A DNA stretch of 64,000 nt from Diplonema japonicum. Lineage: Eukaryota; Euglenozoa; Diplonemea; Diplonemida; Diplonemidae. The notes under the pieces were generated by a model. That model worked only from the letters and a program-made list of their open reading frames with translations. It did no database searches and was not told the origin of the DNA. The position numbers were made by a program, and so were the translations under genes. Shown here in pieces: positions 30,167-40,850 of this stretch. The stretch is taken from the NCBI GenBank assembly GCA_964019335.1, contig OZ025700.1, positions 1 to 64,000 on the forward strand. Direction: 5' to 3'. Each line of letters starts with the position of its first letter. Position 1 is the stretch's first letter.

Positions 30167-31020
30167 GTTCCTGTATTAAAATTCTGCAACCCGCCCCCAA
30201 TTGACACAGTAGGCGAAAACTAGTTATGTTCTTTGGAAAATGTTGATTGATAGCACTTTTGACTCCTGAATCTCTCCGGCCGGGAATGGGGTACTGTATG
30301 CGGGCAGCCCGTGGACCGTAGATATGGAAAAAAAGACTTTCTTCAACACAGAAAACAATAATGGAAATGCAAAAGAAGAAGGAAAGAAAAAAAAAGGGAT
30401 GTTAAAACACAAAAGTGCACTCGTAGGGGTGTCTTGTGTAACAGGAACCACGCTTTCATAATAATTCACATTTTAATACCAAGAAGAACTAATAGAGTAA
30501 AAAGTGACACACAGGGTGTGCCTTGCGGTTTCCTTTTCTCCCCTACGCTGCAATTTCTTTTTTTCTCCTTTTTTTTCCCCCCCGACGCTTGGAAAAAAAA
30601 AAGTACCTGGAACTGGCCGTTGATTGTACGTGCCAGGTAGAAGCATATATAAATAACCGTAAACACGTTGCCAAGTGTACCCCGTTTGTTTAGACAAGTC
30701 AAGGACCCGTTATCTTGCAGAGAGAAAAAAAAAACAGAACAAAAAAAAAGATTAAAGGGTACTGATTCCTAGTGCCTACGTTGGAACTGAACAAAAAGTA
30801 TCGGGGGGGAAAGGGGGAGGGGAAGGGGAAGAAACTCATTGTAGCTCGCATGGGCCAAGCACGAGCACAGCACTCCATGTGATTGCCTGGCAAACATGCG
30901 ATAGTTGTGAACAGTAATCACGGGTCACACGGAGGTGTAGTCTGCCCAAGCCCTGTCCTGTGTCCTGGGCACATAGGGCTGAAGGATTCAGCGCGAGAAT
31001 ACAATAGTAGTCTCCCACAG
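30167..31020. other. Intergenic spacer, 850 nt
   Basis: A- and T-rich homopolymers at 30340-30400, 30555-30605 and 30720-30755. No coding exon with the local splice signals is visible. Confidence 0.6.
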
Positions 31021-32256
31021 CTACATTTCTAGGCGATTGAAGCACCGTTTTTGCGATGCGACTTTAATGCTTTTCCGGGTGAGTCTTGTTTCGCACATGG
31101 CGGTTTTTCCCGACGTCAAACCCCACACCTCATGCGACACCCCTAGCCCGTTCGGCAGCTCTGTCACCTTGTGAATGCACCCCTCTGCGTCCATGTACCC
31201 TGTCACAAATGCTGTATTGTCGCCGCTTCGCACCTCACGTCTGATGTTGTCCAGTTCGATGACTGATTTGTTGGAACCGAACCTCGACACCTCGTCTATG
31301 GTCAGCACTTGTTCCTTCCTCTGAATGTGATACGTCACGTCAAGGCCCTTTAGCACTTTCCTTGCAGCCGCAGGAACTGAAAGCTCGATGAGCAACCTGT
31401 CGCAACACTCTGAAGACTTCTTGTCTTCCTTCCAGCTCCCTGTGATATCCAGCACATGCCCGGTGCTCCCGAAGCTGCCCATCGCCCCTAGAAGATCCGT
31501 CGACTTCCTGGTCTGGCGCAACTTCTGGAGCTGTGCTTCGCATTCTAACAGTTTCGCGCTGTAAATTGTTGCCTTCAACGCCGTGTCGTGCTGCATGATG
31601 GGATCGTACTTCACGAAGCTTTTAATCAGCGATTGGCTCTCAGACTCACCCGTACCTGTGGCCGGCGAGCTTGGATCGTAGGCAGGATCAGGGATTACGA
31701 CGGGCGCCGATTTAATAGCTTCAACCAGCACCCTTGCGTGCCCCACAGGAACACCTATTTCCACAAGATCGGTGAGCTCCGCTTTCAGCAAATACTCGAA
31801 TTTATCAAAACCGTTGGATGCAAGGACACCCTCGTATGATTTGTTCTCCAGGCTCATGCTTGAGAGGAGGTCTATTATCTGTGGGTCAACATTGCCGCCC
31901 GAAGCGTGTGATATCAGTTCCCTGTACCACTTGTCGCTCTCCAGCAGCATCACCTCACCTGTCTCCGTGGGGACAGTCATGGTGTCGCCCTTCTTCACGA
32001 GGGAGTCTAACTGCACTTGTGCAACGGAGAAGGGCTTCACATTAGCCTCCGAATTATACATATGCAAGTACGCCTTGCACGGTGGGTAAGCACACAACAG
32101 AATAACGTAAATATCTCTCTCGGGGCTGTCCATATCGGGGGTCCACTCCTCCTTGCCTTCCTCGCGTGTGCGACATTTCAGCCACCCTTTTTTAACTACG
32201 TGCGCTGTCATGTCGCAGGATACTTCCCCTGCTGGTAGAATGAATGATATGTCCAT
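31021..32256 (-). CDS. SAM-domain protein with beta-rich flanking regions
   Basis: Single exon, 411 aa. The N-terminal ~90 residues resemble a PH-like fold (VVKKGWLKCRTREEG, RDIYVILLCAYPPCKAYLHMY), but this is tentative. A SAM domain occupies ~130-180 (NGFDKFEYLLKAELTDLVEI, VGHARVLVEAI). The C-terminal ~130 residues are beta-strand-rich (LDITGSWKEDKKSSECCDRL ... SHEVWGLTSGKTAMCETRLT) and may be a lipocalin-like barrel. It is probably a signalling or scaffold protein. TTATCAG lies 8 nt before the ATG. Confidence 0.7.
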   Translation of the reverse strand: MDISFILPAGEVSCDMTAHVVKKGWLKCRTREEGKEEWTPDMDSPERDIYVILLCAYPPCKAYLHMYNSEANVKPFSVAQVQLDSLVKKGDTMTVPTETGEVMLLESDKWYRELISHASGGNVDPQIIDLLSSMSLENKSYEGVLASNGFDKFEYLLKAELTDLVEIGVPVGHARVLVEAIKSAPVVIPDPAYDPSSPATGTGESESQSLIKSFVKYDPIMQHDTALKATIYSAKLLECEAQLQKLRQTRKSTDLLGAMGSFGSTGHVLDITGSWKEDKKSSECCDRLLIELSVPAAARKVLKGLDVTYHIQRKEQVLTIDEVSRFGSNKSVIELDNIRREVRSGDNTAFVTGYMDAEGCIHKVTELPNGLGVSHEVWGLTSGKTAMCETRLTRKSIKVASQKRCFNRLEM

Positions 32257-32306
32257 CTTTGAACCTGATAACGTCTAGTGTGTTGAAGGGCTGTTAAAAA
32301 CTAAGC

Positions 32307-32765
32307 TTAACTAAAGTAAGATACAAGCCTAACGGGCACTGCAGGGTCTTCCCACGACGTTGTTTGAAACTCGATGAGGGCCCTGAGGTGCGTACCTTTG
32401 AAGTTGCTGTACTCTATCCAGATGGGGCTCGACCCGCCACCGCCTTTTTTAGACGGCTCACCATAGGTCTGGACGATCTCTTTGGCAGTGCCTGAGAGAA
32501 GTAGCCCTGACCCTGGTGCGTGTCCCGCAAAACCATCGACACCTTCGCTGTATACCCACAAGGAGCTCAGCACCATGACGCTGCCTTCCATCTTAAAGCA
32601 GAAGGCTGTACCCGCTCTTTTCACTTCTGCAAACATCTCATTGTTGTCTTTCATCACTTTGAATTCTGTCTCCTCGTCACCTGCCATCTTCTTCACGATA
32701 TCCTTCACGGCCTCACTATCTCTCCGCATGTTGATAGCCCCGCTGATGGCATCGAGCATGCTCAT
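32307..32765 (-). CDS. Small unknown protein
   Basis: Single exon, 152 aa. The start MSMLDAISGAI was chosen because CACCACAG lies 5 nt before the ATG; the frame stays open further upstream but without support. The protein appears soluble, with an N-terminal amphipathic helix, then beta-strand-like segments (GTAFCFKMEGSVMVLSSLWV; LRALIEFQTTSWEDP) and a Gly-rich loop (KKGGGGSSP). It follows the SAM protein's neighbour with a 50-nt gap. Family not recognised. Confidence 0.6.
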   Translation of the reverse strand: MSMLDAISGAINMRRDSEAVKDIVKKMAGDEETEFKVMKDNNEMFAEVKRAGTAFCFKMEGSVMVLSSLWVYSEGVDGFAGHAPGSGLLLSGTAKEIVQTYGEPSKKGGGGSSPIWIEYSNFKGTHLRALIEFQTTSWEDPAVPVRLVSYFS

Positions 32766-32990
32766 CCTTCCTGTGGTGTGTCGGTATGCGTAATGGCAAA
32801 CGTAACCCCTCCACGCCGCACTGACAGACGCAAGGCAAAAACTACTCAAAAGCTTCAAGAATGAAGAACCCGTGTCTTTGGTATGAGACGCGGTAGAAGT
32901 GCCAGACCGGCACTGTGCATGCAGGAAAATTTAAAAGGGAAAAAAGATGGGTGAAGCCACCCGCACGAACTAAATAAATATAACACACGC

Positions 32991-34878
32991 CTACCAGGCA
33001 TCGATTTGGAACTCATCCTTGAACACCCCCACGTCATGAGTCATGGACTTCGACACCAAGTCGTTGCGCTCCATCAGCGAGAAACTCATTCGGAGAACCT
33101 CCCACATCTCACGTGTACCAGAGGACCCGGACCTGCCGCCGTTCTGCATGTTGATGGCTCGTAAGAAGTACTGAGCCGCTTGGTGGTGCTCTCCCAGATT
33201 ACTGTACGATATCCCAATATTGTAATGCGCCCTTACGTACCCAGGATTCAAATCCAAAGCTTTATTATAGGCCTTCAACGCCTCAGTGCACCTGTTCCCG
33301 TTGGCCAGAGATGCCCCAAGCTTGTTCCACAGTTTGGCGTCTTCAGACTTCACAGCAAGCACCTTTTCGAAATTCGCCACTGCTTTGCTGTAGTCATGGC
33401 TCATGTTGTACAGCACGCCAAGCCCTTCCCACACATCCGTATTCGGCACCTTTGCCTGAGCCGCTTCAAACATCTTCGTGCACTGCTGGTGAGTCTTCGG
33501 GTTGACATAGAAGTACTCATGCACAAGATCAGGGTCTTCGTCGTCCACTTGTATCGCTGACAGCTCGCCTGCGTACTCTTTATACTGAGGGTGTGCGAGG
33601 AGCCACGACGACAGTGTCTCTATCGCTTGGGAGTAGTTGCTTTCGTTTGTATAGCTCACGCTTAATGCCATCAACACCTCATAGTTATTGGGGTCGAGCT
33701 TTCTGTACAAAGAGTTCTATAAGGAAGGGGGATGGATACCTGCACTGCTTCAAGGCAGCTATTGCTTGCTTGTCTTTCTCGTTCTCCGCTTGCGTTGTCC
33801 CCAAATATTGCCATGCAATACTATTATCCGCTTCCTTCTGGCACACCTGCTTGCGTTGCAAGGGATTTCATTGCATACCGCTTCGAAAGCAAGGACAGCC
33901 TCCGCCAAGGAGGCAGCTTCGAGGAGCTGCTTGCCTTCTTCAAAGGGGTTCTCGTGGTACATATACGGGTTGTTCTCTTCGAAGATGTACTCGCAATCGT
34001 TGCTCTTAGGCATTTCTTGTTGTTGCTGCTCGAACTGTGTCGCCCAGTCTTCTCCAGCTGTTTTGCAGTGGCGTAACGTATAGCTTGAATACCTTGTTCT
34101 TGTGCCGCTGCTCGCTCGTGCATGCTTTCCTCCACGAAGTCCTGCGGCCAATCATATCCATTGCTCATCCCCATCTCAGGCATCTGCCCATAGATAGGGC
34201 CTTCGGTAGGCATGCTCAATTGCTCATGCTCCTCCGTCCCATACTCATCCGCCCACTCAGACTTCTCCAACACAATGTCGCCCTTCTTGACCCCATCGAG
34301 AAACTGTGGCCACGTCATGTGGGTGTTGTGACATACTTTGAAGAAACCACAGTTGTCTTGCTTTTGCTCGAAAGGAACTTCTTCTTCGCCCTCGATGCCG
34401 AAGGTGAGCACCTGTGGAGTGTTTGGGCGGTGATACAATTGCATACTTGGTCATCGTTAAACTCCTGTGCCCAGTCATTCTCTTGCTGCGCCTTGAATTG
34501 CGAAGCCCAATCACCGTCACCGTTGTCCCGTTGCGCCGCAAGTTCGGCTGCCCAGTCTTGTTGTTGGTGTTGCTGTTGTTGTTGGTGATGCAAGTTCTCC
34601 TGTTGCAGAAACTCACCGACCATGGGATCTTGCATCGCACCAGGGTGCACTGGGTTCATTGTGCTGCCCATGGAGTTGAAGTAGTCCTCATGCCACTGCT
34701 GCGATGCTTGCATCTCAGCCAGCTCATCGATATTGGGGTCCACAAAGTTCGGCTGCATCATGTTGTTTCCAGGTATCTTCGTATCTTGAAACATTTTGTT
34801 CACCCCAGCCGCCATCCCGTTGCCACCTCCATCGCACCCCGCAGCGCCAACAAAGTCATTGATGAAACCCCCAGACAT
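32991..34878 (-). CDS. PEX5: Peroxisomal targeting signal 1 receptor PEX5
   Basis: Six exons (34878-34447, 34411-34337, 34303-34093, 34057-33879, 33846-33740, 33702-32991) give 571 aa; introns are 32-37 nt, two with GTATC/GTATT donors. The N-terminus has a single Cys at residue 15 (GAAGCDGGG), matching the conserved cysteine that is ubiquitinated for receptor recycling. The disordered half carries W-x3-F/Y motifs: WHEDY, WASQF, WAQEF, WADEY, WPQDF and WATQF, which bind PEX14/PEX13. The C-terminal half is a TPR array (ATY-type PTS1 pocket) with RAHYNIGISYSNLGEHHQA near the end. PEX5 imports proteins ending in SKL-like tripeptides; PFK in this same window ends AKL. CACCACAG lies 2 nt before the ATG. 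Confidence 0.95.
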
Positions 34879-35443
34879 CTCTGTGGTGCTTGTCACTGCC
34901 ACATCGCGGGGGGGGAAATACACGTGGGGCAGGGGAGAATTCTAATACTTCTTGAAAGCATGACACCAGAATCCACAAAACAACAACAGGGGGTCTTTTC
35001 TTTTTTCACAGAAAGTACTGAGGTTTTAGCCATTATGATGTGACAACAGCAAAACTTGATTCAGAAATTGGTGTCGCTTTCTGTTAGCTTCCGGTATTCG
35101 AACCAGCAATCTGGAGATCAGGAAAAATAGCACAACCCCTGTTGCGACAATGCGTGGATTCTGCGTCTGAAAGAAATGAAAAAAAAAAGCGTGGGCACAG
35201 GCTCAAGAGCAAGAGAGCGGTCCCTTATAAGGAAAGACCATTGTGTCATCTTTCAACTAAGTCAGGCACATGTTAAGTGTCTTCAGAAAAAGTCGGAACG
35301 CAAACACTAGGGTGTAGGGAGGGAACCAGACGGTCGATATACAAAATCTATTAACAAATACCCCATGAGCTCTACTGCTGGAAAAAAAGGGAAGAAAAAA
35401 AATGAAATGGGTGCATTTGGCTGCACTCGAACAGTCAGAAATC
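34879..35443. other. Intergenic spacer
   Basis: 565 nt without a supported gene. Mixed composition; nothing recognised. Confidence 0.6.
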
Positions 35444-36242
35444 TTAATAATATGGCTGGCTCACGAACGAGGTGTCTGAAAGGTTCACGCATTTCACGAT
35501 CTATACACATAAAATAGTACAAAATCACATACCTTGACATGGCGTCTTCTCTCTCTCTCCCTGTTTCTTCTATCATCGTAGTCCCTGCTGTATGGTGATG
35601 CCCTGTTGAGCTCCTCAACAGTCGGACACGGCGGAGGGCGGGACTGTGGTGTCAACTGTTTTCTTTATGTTGAGCGCATACCTCGTATTCGTCCCCATTC
35701 CAGACCACGAACCTGTGGTTAGGCGGCGGCCAAACGTCAACGTCCTCTCTACGCTTTCGGAAGGGCGGTGTCACCGACCGCCTGTCGTCATATCGAGTCT
35801 CATGCCTGTCGGGACGCGAGCTCACGCTGCTGGGTGGCCCTGACTTGTGTCCGCCTTTTAAGGGCTGCCCAGAGTTGCGTGAAGGTCTGACAGGTGTTGC
35901 TTTCACCCTACCAGAAGGACGTGGCGAGGCTCGGTTAGGTGAGTTGTTGGGGTTGCGTGGGTCTGTCGGGTCCCTACCAGGATACCTTGTTGCGGGGCGT
36001 GTCGTGCGTCCAGACGGAGTCCCAGGTCCTGGTCTTGCAGGAGTGGACCCACCCCCCGGAGAAGCGATGCGTGTGGATGTCCTTGCGGTGCTGACCTCTT
36101 TCCTTATCGAACTTCGCGGATCTGGCATCACCTTCGTCGGCGGCCTATTTGATGGCCGCGGATACGACTGAGGGACAGGCCCTTGCGGCCTGAACGATGG
36201 CCCTGTCTGCCACCTGTCGCTGCTCCCCCCTCGATATGTCAT
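35444..36242 (-). CDS. Arg/Pro/Ser-rich basic protein
   Basis: Three exons (36242-35682, 35655-35533, 35500-35444) give 246 aa. Introns are 26 nt (the shortest in the window) and 32 nt. The composition is dominated by R, P, S, G and T without fixed repeats, followed by RKRREDVDVWPPPNHRFVVW and WNGDEYELTPQSRPPP. An Arg/Glu-rich block (RRNRERERRRH) precedes the short hydrophobic end VSQPYY. It is likely disordered and could bind RNA (SR-like composition), but no domain is recognisable. CACACCAG lies 4 nt before the ATG. Confidence 0.6.
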
Positions 36243-36917
36243 CCTCCTGGTGTGTGCTGGGGAAAAAAAAAAAAAAAATTAAGAAAAAAAAAAAAAGGAG
36301 AACGTAGTATACACTTCAAGGGAAGGGAATAAGAATAAAGGGCGTGGACAAATAAGGGGGGAGGGCATAAGAAGAATGCCGGAGAAAAGAAAAAAAAACG
36401 GACACCATCCGAAGTGCTTTTTTTGTTTTCCTGTTGAGAGGTTGGTGTTGTTATTCTCTTCTTTTTTCTTTTTTGGTACAAGAAGAAAACAAAAAAAGCA
36501 ATATATTGACAAATGGACTGTTAATTTAAAAAAAAAAAAGAGGTAGGTAACATTGGGGTTTATCTACAGGTTAATCCCCCGGCTACGCACAAACAACCTT
36601 TCTTTTTCTTTTTCTTTTTCTTTTTCTTTTTCTTTTTTTACTTCTTTCTTCTTTTTATTGTCGACAACGACCCATATTATTCAGTGAACGAAAAAAAAAA
36701 AAAAAAAAAAAAAAAACTTGCCTGTGCACACGGTACAAATCCTGAGATAAGTACTGCACAAAGAAAAGAAGAAAAAAAAAAGGGAAACAGCTTCAAAAAA
36801 ATGAGGATCAGTTAACCAAATCCACGTCCAATGAAAGAACCCCCCATGCCGCGTCTTTCAAGGGTGTCGGTGGGCAGGTCACCAGACTAAGTATAATTCT
36901 TTTTGAAAACACTGTCA
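36243..36917. repeat. Homopolymer and simple-repeat spacer
   Basis: Runs of A (36264-36278, 36286-36296, 36691-36716), (TTTTTC)n at 36600-36635 and mixed purine tracts. Nothing coding is visible. Confidence 0.75.
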
Positions 36918-37718
36918 TCATTCAACTTTCTTAGCCTTCTTCCGCTCGGGCTTGAGCCCCCATGCTATCTGGCACAACTTGATTCCCCAGAAGAAGTTCA
37001 AACCGTGCAAAGCGAACCATGACAGGACGACACCGGTGGTGATGTGCGACTCCCACGTGAAGGGGGAGTTCCATATCATTTTGATAAACGCTGCCTGCTC
37101 AACCCAGCGGCCCCAGATGAAACCAGCGTAAAACAAGAGGTTTGTAAGACCGTTGGTCTTGAAGAGACGGATATGCAGCGGCACGTTAGAAATCAGCATC
37201 CTCGAGATGGAGTCCCAGATCACATGCCAGTAGAAGAGGTCACCCACTGGAACGTGGACATACACAGCAAGCGTGAAGACGGTGAAAAGAAGACATGTGC
37301 CGTGGTGGAGGATCATGTCGTACCTTGTCTTGCCCATGAACACCGTGACTATCTCCACAATGAGCCCGTAGAACTCGTACCCTGCACAGGCCCCGCTCTG
37401 TGCACCAATGGAGAGCACTGTCGGCACGCCACGGGTCACAACGTGCACCCAGTTCGACGCAAAGAACATCGACAGCGACAAGCACACGAAGTTATTCGCG
37501 TCTAGTCCCTTGTTGGATACCAATTTGGCAAACAATACATGAAGCACGCTCCCCACGCCCGCCATACCCCCTGCGAAGTACAGGTATACGATAATGCCTG
37601 CATCCCTGTCATACCCCTCCCACCCGCTTACTTGCGAGGGAGATATCGTCTCCATGTACGGGATGCAGCAGAGCATCGCCACTAGCAACAGCATCGCAAC
37701 AACATTACTTATATTCAT
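36918..37718 (-). CDS. TLC-domain multi-pass membrane protein
   Basis: Single exon, 266 aa, with about seven hydrophobic segments. The TLC signature is visible: YDMILHHGTCLLF (conserved His pair), then FYWHVIWDSISRMLI and a final helix pair. TLC proteins (TRAM/LAG1/CLN8/TMEM lineage) are ER or plasma-membrane lipid-metabolism or lipid-handling proteins. Both His residues are present, but the longer ceramide-synthase (Lag1p) motif is not evident, so ceramide synthase activity is not claimed. The C-terminus KPERKKAKKVE is a possible lysine-based ER retrieval signal. TATCTTCAG lies 8 nt before the ATG. Confidence 0.75.
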   Translation of the reverse strand: MNISNVVAMLLLVAMLCCIPYMETISPSQVSGWEGYDRDAGIIVYLYFAGGMAGVGSVLHVLFAKLVSNKGLDANNFVCLSLSMFFASNWVHVVTRGVPTVLSIGAQSGACAGYEFYGLIVEIVTVFMGKTRYDMILHHGTCLLFTVFTLAVYVHVPVGDLFYWHVIWDSISRMLISNVPLHIRLFKTNGLTNLLFYAGFIWGRWVEQAAFIKMIWNSPFTWESHITTGVVLSWFALHGLNFFWGIKLCQIAWGLKPERKKAKKVE

Positions 37719-37797
37719 TTTTAATGCTGAAGATAACCCTGCGAACGTGGGGTGGGGTGGGGGTGGTATTTAACAAATTCCCATGACTTTGCAAAAT

Positions 37798-37798
<1 letters not shown>

Positions 37799-37836
<38 letters not shown>
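37799..37836. repeat. Poly(A) homopolymer run (38 nt)
   Basis: An uninterrupted A run directly downstream of the SPRY-like/EF-hand gene's stop codon on the minus strand. Similar long A or T runs lie at 50708-50745, 52901-52925, 56383-56418 and 56671-56713, all in intergenic DNA. Confidence 0.9.
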
Positions 37837-37840
<4 letters not shown>

Positions 37841-37855
37841 AAAAAATCTACGTGT

Positions 37856-39493
37856 TTAACTACCGGTCGCTACCTCAGCCACCTCTGGTTCCGCCTCGCG
37901 TTCAGATACAGGTTCCGCCTCCGCATTAAACCACTCGTCGCTCAGACCTGCTTCGTTGAACTCAGCCCTTGTTTTATACTGTGGCTCTTGTTCGGCGTCT
38001 TCTGTGTTGCTTACAGGCAGTCGCTTGCGCATCGGAACAGCTTCTGGAAGGGTTTCTACTTCTGCTGTAGCCCACTGTTGCTTGTCAACAAATGCATCTT
38101 TAAGTTTCAGCTCGTTGTCAGCTGTGTCTAATCTTCTGAGTTGCACTGCACTGTGATCACTTGCAGCATTGCCATGTGCTTCGTACCACTCCACCACCTG
38201 CCCTATGGGAAATCCTTCCAGTTGCTTCAGAGCCTCGCGCCCCGTCCGCTCCACAAGAAACGTGACCTCCTCGCTCTCCAGAACTCCGCTGTCGTTCCTG
38301 TCGCAGAACAGGAAGATCTGTTCGGCTTGTTTTTTGACATCCAGTGCCATCTGCTCCTCGTCTCCAGGCACCACCCCCCCACGCAACCACGTCACCGTGT
38401 CCCCTCTGTAGTTCAGACTTACAAAGGGATGTAAGTCGCTCAGCAGCAGCTCTCTCGACAATGGTATTCTATCGGAAATTATTTCGTCAGTTTCGCCGCA
38501 TTGCACATTCCAACTGACCACGTTCTGCACCTTATCAACACGCACTGTTATAGTGGCCGTGTTGCTTTGCAGACACTCTCCTCTGACCATCGCAGAGCCC
38601 GTCACCGAACAGGTGCCCTCCTGGTTGATGCTGGCACTCACATCGAGTATGCTCATGCCCTCTGCCACGTACCTGTCAAGGGGTATCACACCCACGCGCA
38701 ACGATCCGAACACAGCATCTGCCTCGTGAGTTACACTCACCTGCACTTCCCAAACCCTGGGTTCCCCGGTATGAGGTATGCCCTTATTCCATACAGCATT
38801 GTGATACCTCCACGTTGGTACTGTCACGTGCAATGTCTTTCCCTTGCCCTCGGGGTTGTTTTCTTCGCCTTCCCTTTCTTCCATTGTCGCCATGTTGTAT
38901 GTCCATGCTCCTCCCTCCAGTGCATCCTTCATATCCGCCGCAGGTGCAGGGTGCGATACCACGGGAAGCGGCCTGATTGTGTAGTCCCCAACAACACTCT
39001 TCTGAAGCACTTTTATCACAAGCTCTATCTTGATGCATTTCACCAACTGCGACGGATCTATACCCCGCAGGGCAACGTACCCATTTGCGGTATCAGTGAG
39101 CTCTTGGGAGGCGATGACCGATATGGTCCTTCCCCACGGTGCGGAATTTGTGAACAAGCAGTGCAGCAATTCGGAGGCGCGCTTCTCGCTGGTGAATGAC
39201 ATGACGCCCAGCCGGCACTGCGCATAAACCTCTGCTTTGGCAGATGCGTCCAAGCAGAGCAGCTTCATGGTCACTGTCTTACGGTGCATGTACTTCACCT
39301 GAAAGCGCTTACCAGAAACAGCAAAGGGCTCGGACAGGGCACCTTCGACAGGTGCAAGACCTACGTAACAAAATGCACCGTCATCGAGCGTCCTGTTGCA
39401 GGCGAACAAGAAGGGTGTTGTGGATTTGGCTGCAGTACCTTCGGTGGCTGTTTGCCGAGTGGCGTTGGACCGCAGGGTAGATGCCAGCGACAT
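37856..39493 (-). CDS. Protein with SPRY-like beta domain and EF-hand
   Basis: Single exon, 545 aa. The start was set at MSLASTL because CACTCCAG lies 6 nt upstream. Residues ~30-200 are beta-rich (C2-like?). A segment around 210-380 resembles a SPRY/B30.2 fold (WTYNMATMEE, GSLRVGVIPLDRY, VRVDKVQNVVSWNV), similar to the N-terminal domain of the protein at 47932-50577. Around 400 there is one recognisable EF-hand loop (CDRNDSGVLESEEVTF). The acidic C-terminus is Glu/Ala-rich. No catalytic motif is seen. Confidence 0.6.
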   Translation of the reverse strand: MSLASTLRSNATRQTATEGTAAKSTTPFLFACNRTLDDGAFCYVGLAPVEGALSEPFAVSGKRFQVKYMHRKTVTMKLLCLDASAKAEVYAQCRLGVMSFTSEKRASELLHCLFTNSAPWGRTISVIASQELTDTANGYVALRGIDPSQLVKCIKIELVIKVLQKSVVGDYTIRPLPVVSHPAPAADMKDALEGGAWTYNMATMEEREGEENNPEGKGKTLHVTVPTWRYHNAVWNKGIPHTGEPRVWEVQVSVTHEADAVFGSLRVGVIPLDRYVAEGMSILDVSASINQEGTCSVTGSAMVRGECLQSNTATITVRVDKVQNVVSWNVQCGETDEIISDRIPLSRELLLSDLHPFVSLNYRGDTVTWLRGGVVPGDEEQMALDVKKQAEQIFLFCDRNDSGVLESEEVTFLVERTGREALKQLEGFPIGQVVEWYEAHGNAASDHSAVQLRRLDTADNELKLKDAFVDKQQWATAEVETLPEAVPMRKRLPVSNTEDAEQEPQYKTRAEFNEAGLSDEWFNAEAEPVSEREAEPEVAEVATGS

Positions 39494-39643
39494 GTTCACC
39501 TGGAGTGACAGTCAAATTGAGAAACAAATCCATTCGTTGTAAGACAAAAGAGAGTCTTCGACAGGAAGCCATTTGCACAGCTCTGCCGGACGGTTTTACA
39601 AGAAGAGAGCAGGCACAAAGGTTAGGAACCGGCTCTGAGACTC

Positions 39644-40850
39644 TCACATACGGAGCGTTTGGAAGTAATCTACGATCGTGTCCGCAAGGGATATAACGGT
39701 GAAGGGGTGCCCCTGGATGCCAGAAGCCGTCTGCGGGATGGAGTTAGTAATCCAGAAGTTTTTCCAAGGGTGCCTGTGAGGGTAAGATTGGCTGTGGCGC
39801 ATACTCATTGTTCTCTGTGAGGAACTTCTTCCACGAATCATTAGGGAAAACACCATGCGTCACGTAGCCGCTGACAGACTTGGCACCTTCTCTGAGCATC
39901 AGGTCCTTGCAATTCATCATAGTGCCACCCGACTGGATGAGGTCATCGACAATCACGATATGCTTGCCCTTCACATCTTCAAGACCTTCTGTAACCTTCA
40001 AGATCCTCTTGTTGTTCTCGCGTGTCTTTGAGCACACAATCACAGGGTGCTCCGACCCATCACGCTGTGTGGCATGCGTTTGTCAGCGTTGCATAAGCAT
40101 ACCGAGAACTCAGGCCAGAATCTCTTCTTCGCCCCGTCGTCGGGGAAGGCGATGGCAACATCTTCGCCATTGGAAACAAGAGACGCGATTTCTCTGCGGG
40201 GGGTTTTTTTTTGATGATTAGATTTTGATAAAAATTTAAAAGGGGAAAAGAAAGGGGGGTTTATACCTTTTAAGTAAAGGAATGGCGGTCACAAGATGCG
40301 GGAGGACGTTGTCGGTGAAGTAGAACCGGTTCTGCAGGGCGTGGATGTCGTAGAAGACAAAGTTTGTGGGGCCGTTCACGGTGAGGGGTGTGGCGGAGAG
40401 CATCCGTGCGAAGGTCATGGCAGTGGCGACCTCGCCCTCCACGCTGACACGCTCCATGGTGCCAACAGGGAAGAAGGGCAAGATGACGGTCAGGCTCCGG
40501 GCGCCGTAACGAGGCAGAGCGTAGATGATGCTGAGAGTGGAGATCCAGCCAGCACCAGCGTTCTTCAGGTCGTAGTCAGCAAGGAGCACGACGTCCTTGT
40601 TGTACACGTCGCTCGGTTTGAGGCTGACATTTGGTGTCCCGTCGCTAAAGGTCTTTGCCACCATTGCGCCCTCCTTGAACATGCCACTGCCCTTCATCAC
40701 CACCTCATCGGCCAAGGGTTTCATGCTCGGTACTGCGAACAGAGTTAACGTGCCTTCTTCCTTTATCCTTGCTTCCACAACAGAGCCAACCCACCCCACG
40801 CCCATCCCAGCCCCTACCCCTAGGGCCCCCATCGCAAGGCGCTTCATCAT
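39644..40850 (-). CDS. Ribose-phosphate pyrophosphokinase (PRPP synthetase)
   Basis: Four exons (40850-40267, 40193-40103, 40064-39805, 39773-39644) give 354 aa; introns are 73 nt (GTATAA donor, the longest in the window), 38 and 31 nt. It makes PRPP from ribose-5-phosphate and ATP for nucleotide synthesis. Motifs: YDIHALQNRFYF (family DLHA.QIQGFF), EDVAIAFPDDGAKKR, and the PRPP loop HIVIVDDLIQSGGTMM. The N-terminus begins with a hydrophobic Gly/Ala-rich stretch (MGALGVGAGMGVGWVGSVV), unusual for the family and possibly a membrane anchor or targeting element. The C-terminus is LRM, not a clear PTS1. Confidence 0.93.

Noticed and set aside
37799-37836. Poly(A) run as the tail of a processed pseudogene
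   Set aside because: It is one of many A/T runs in intergenic DNA and has no retrocopied gene attached.
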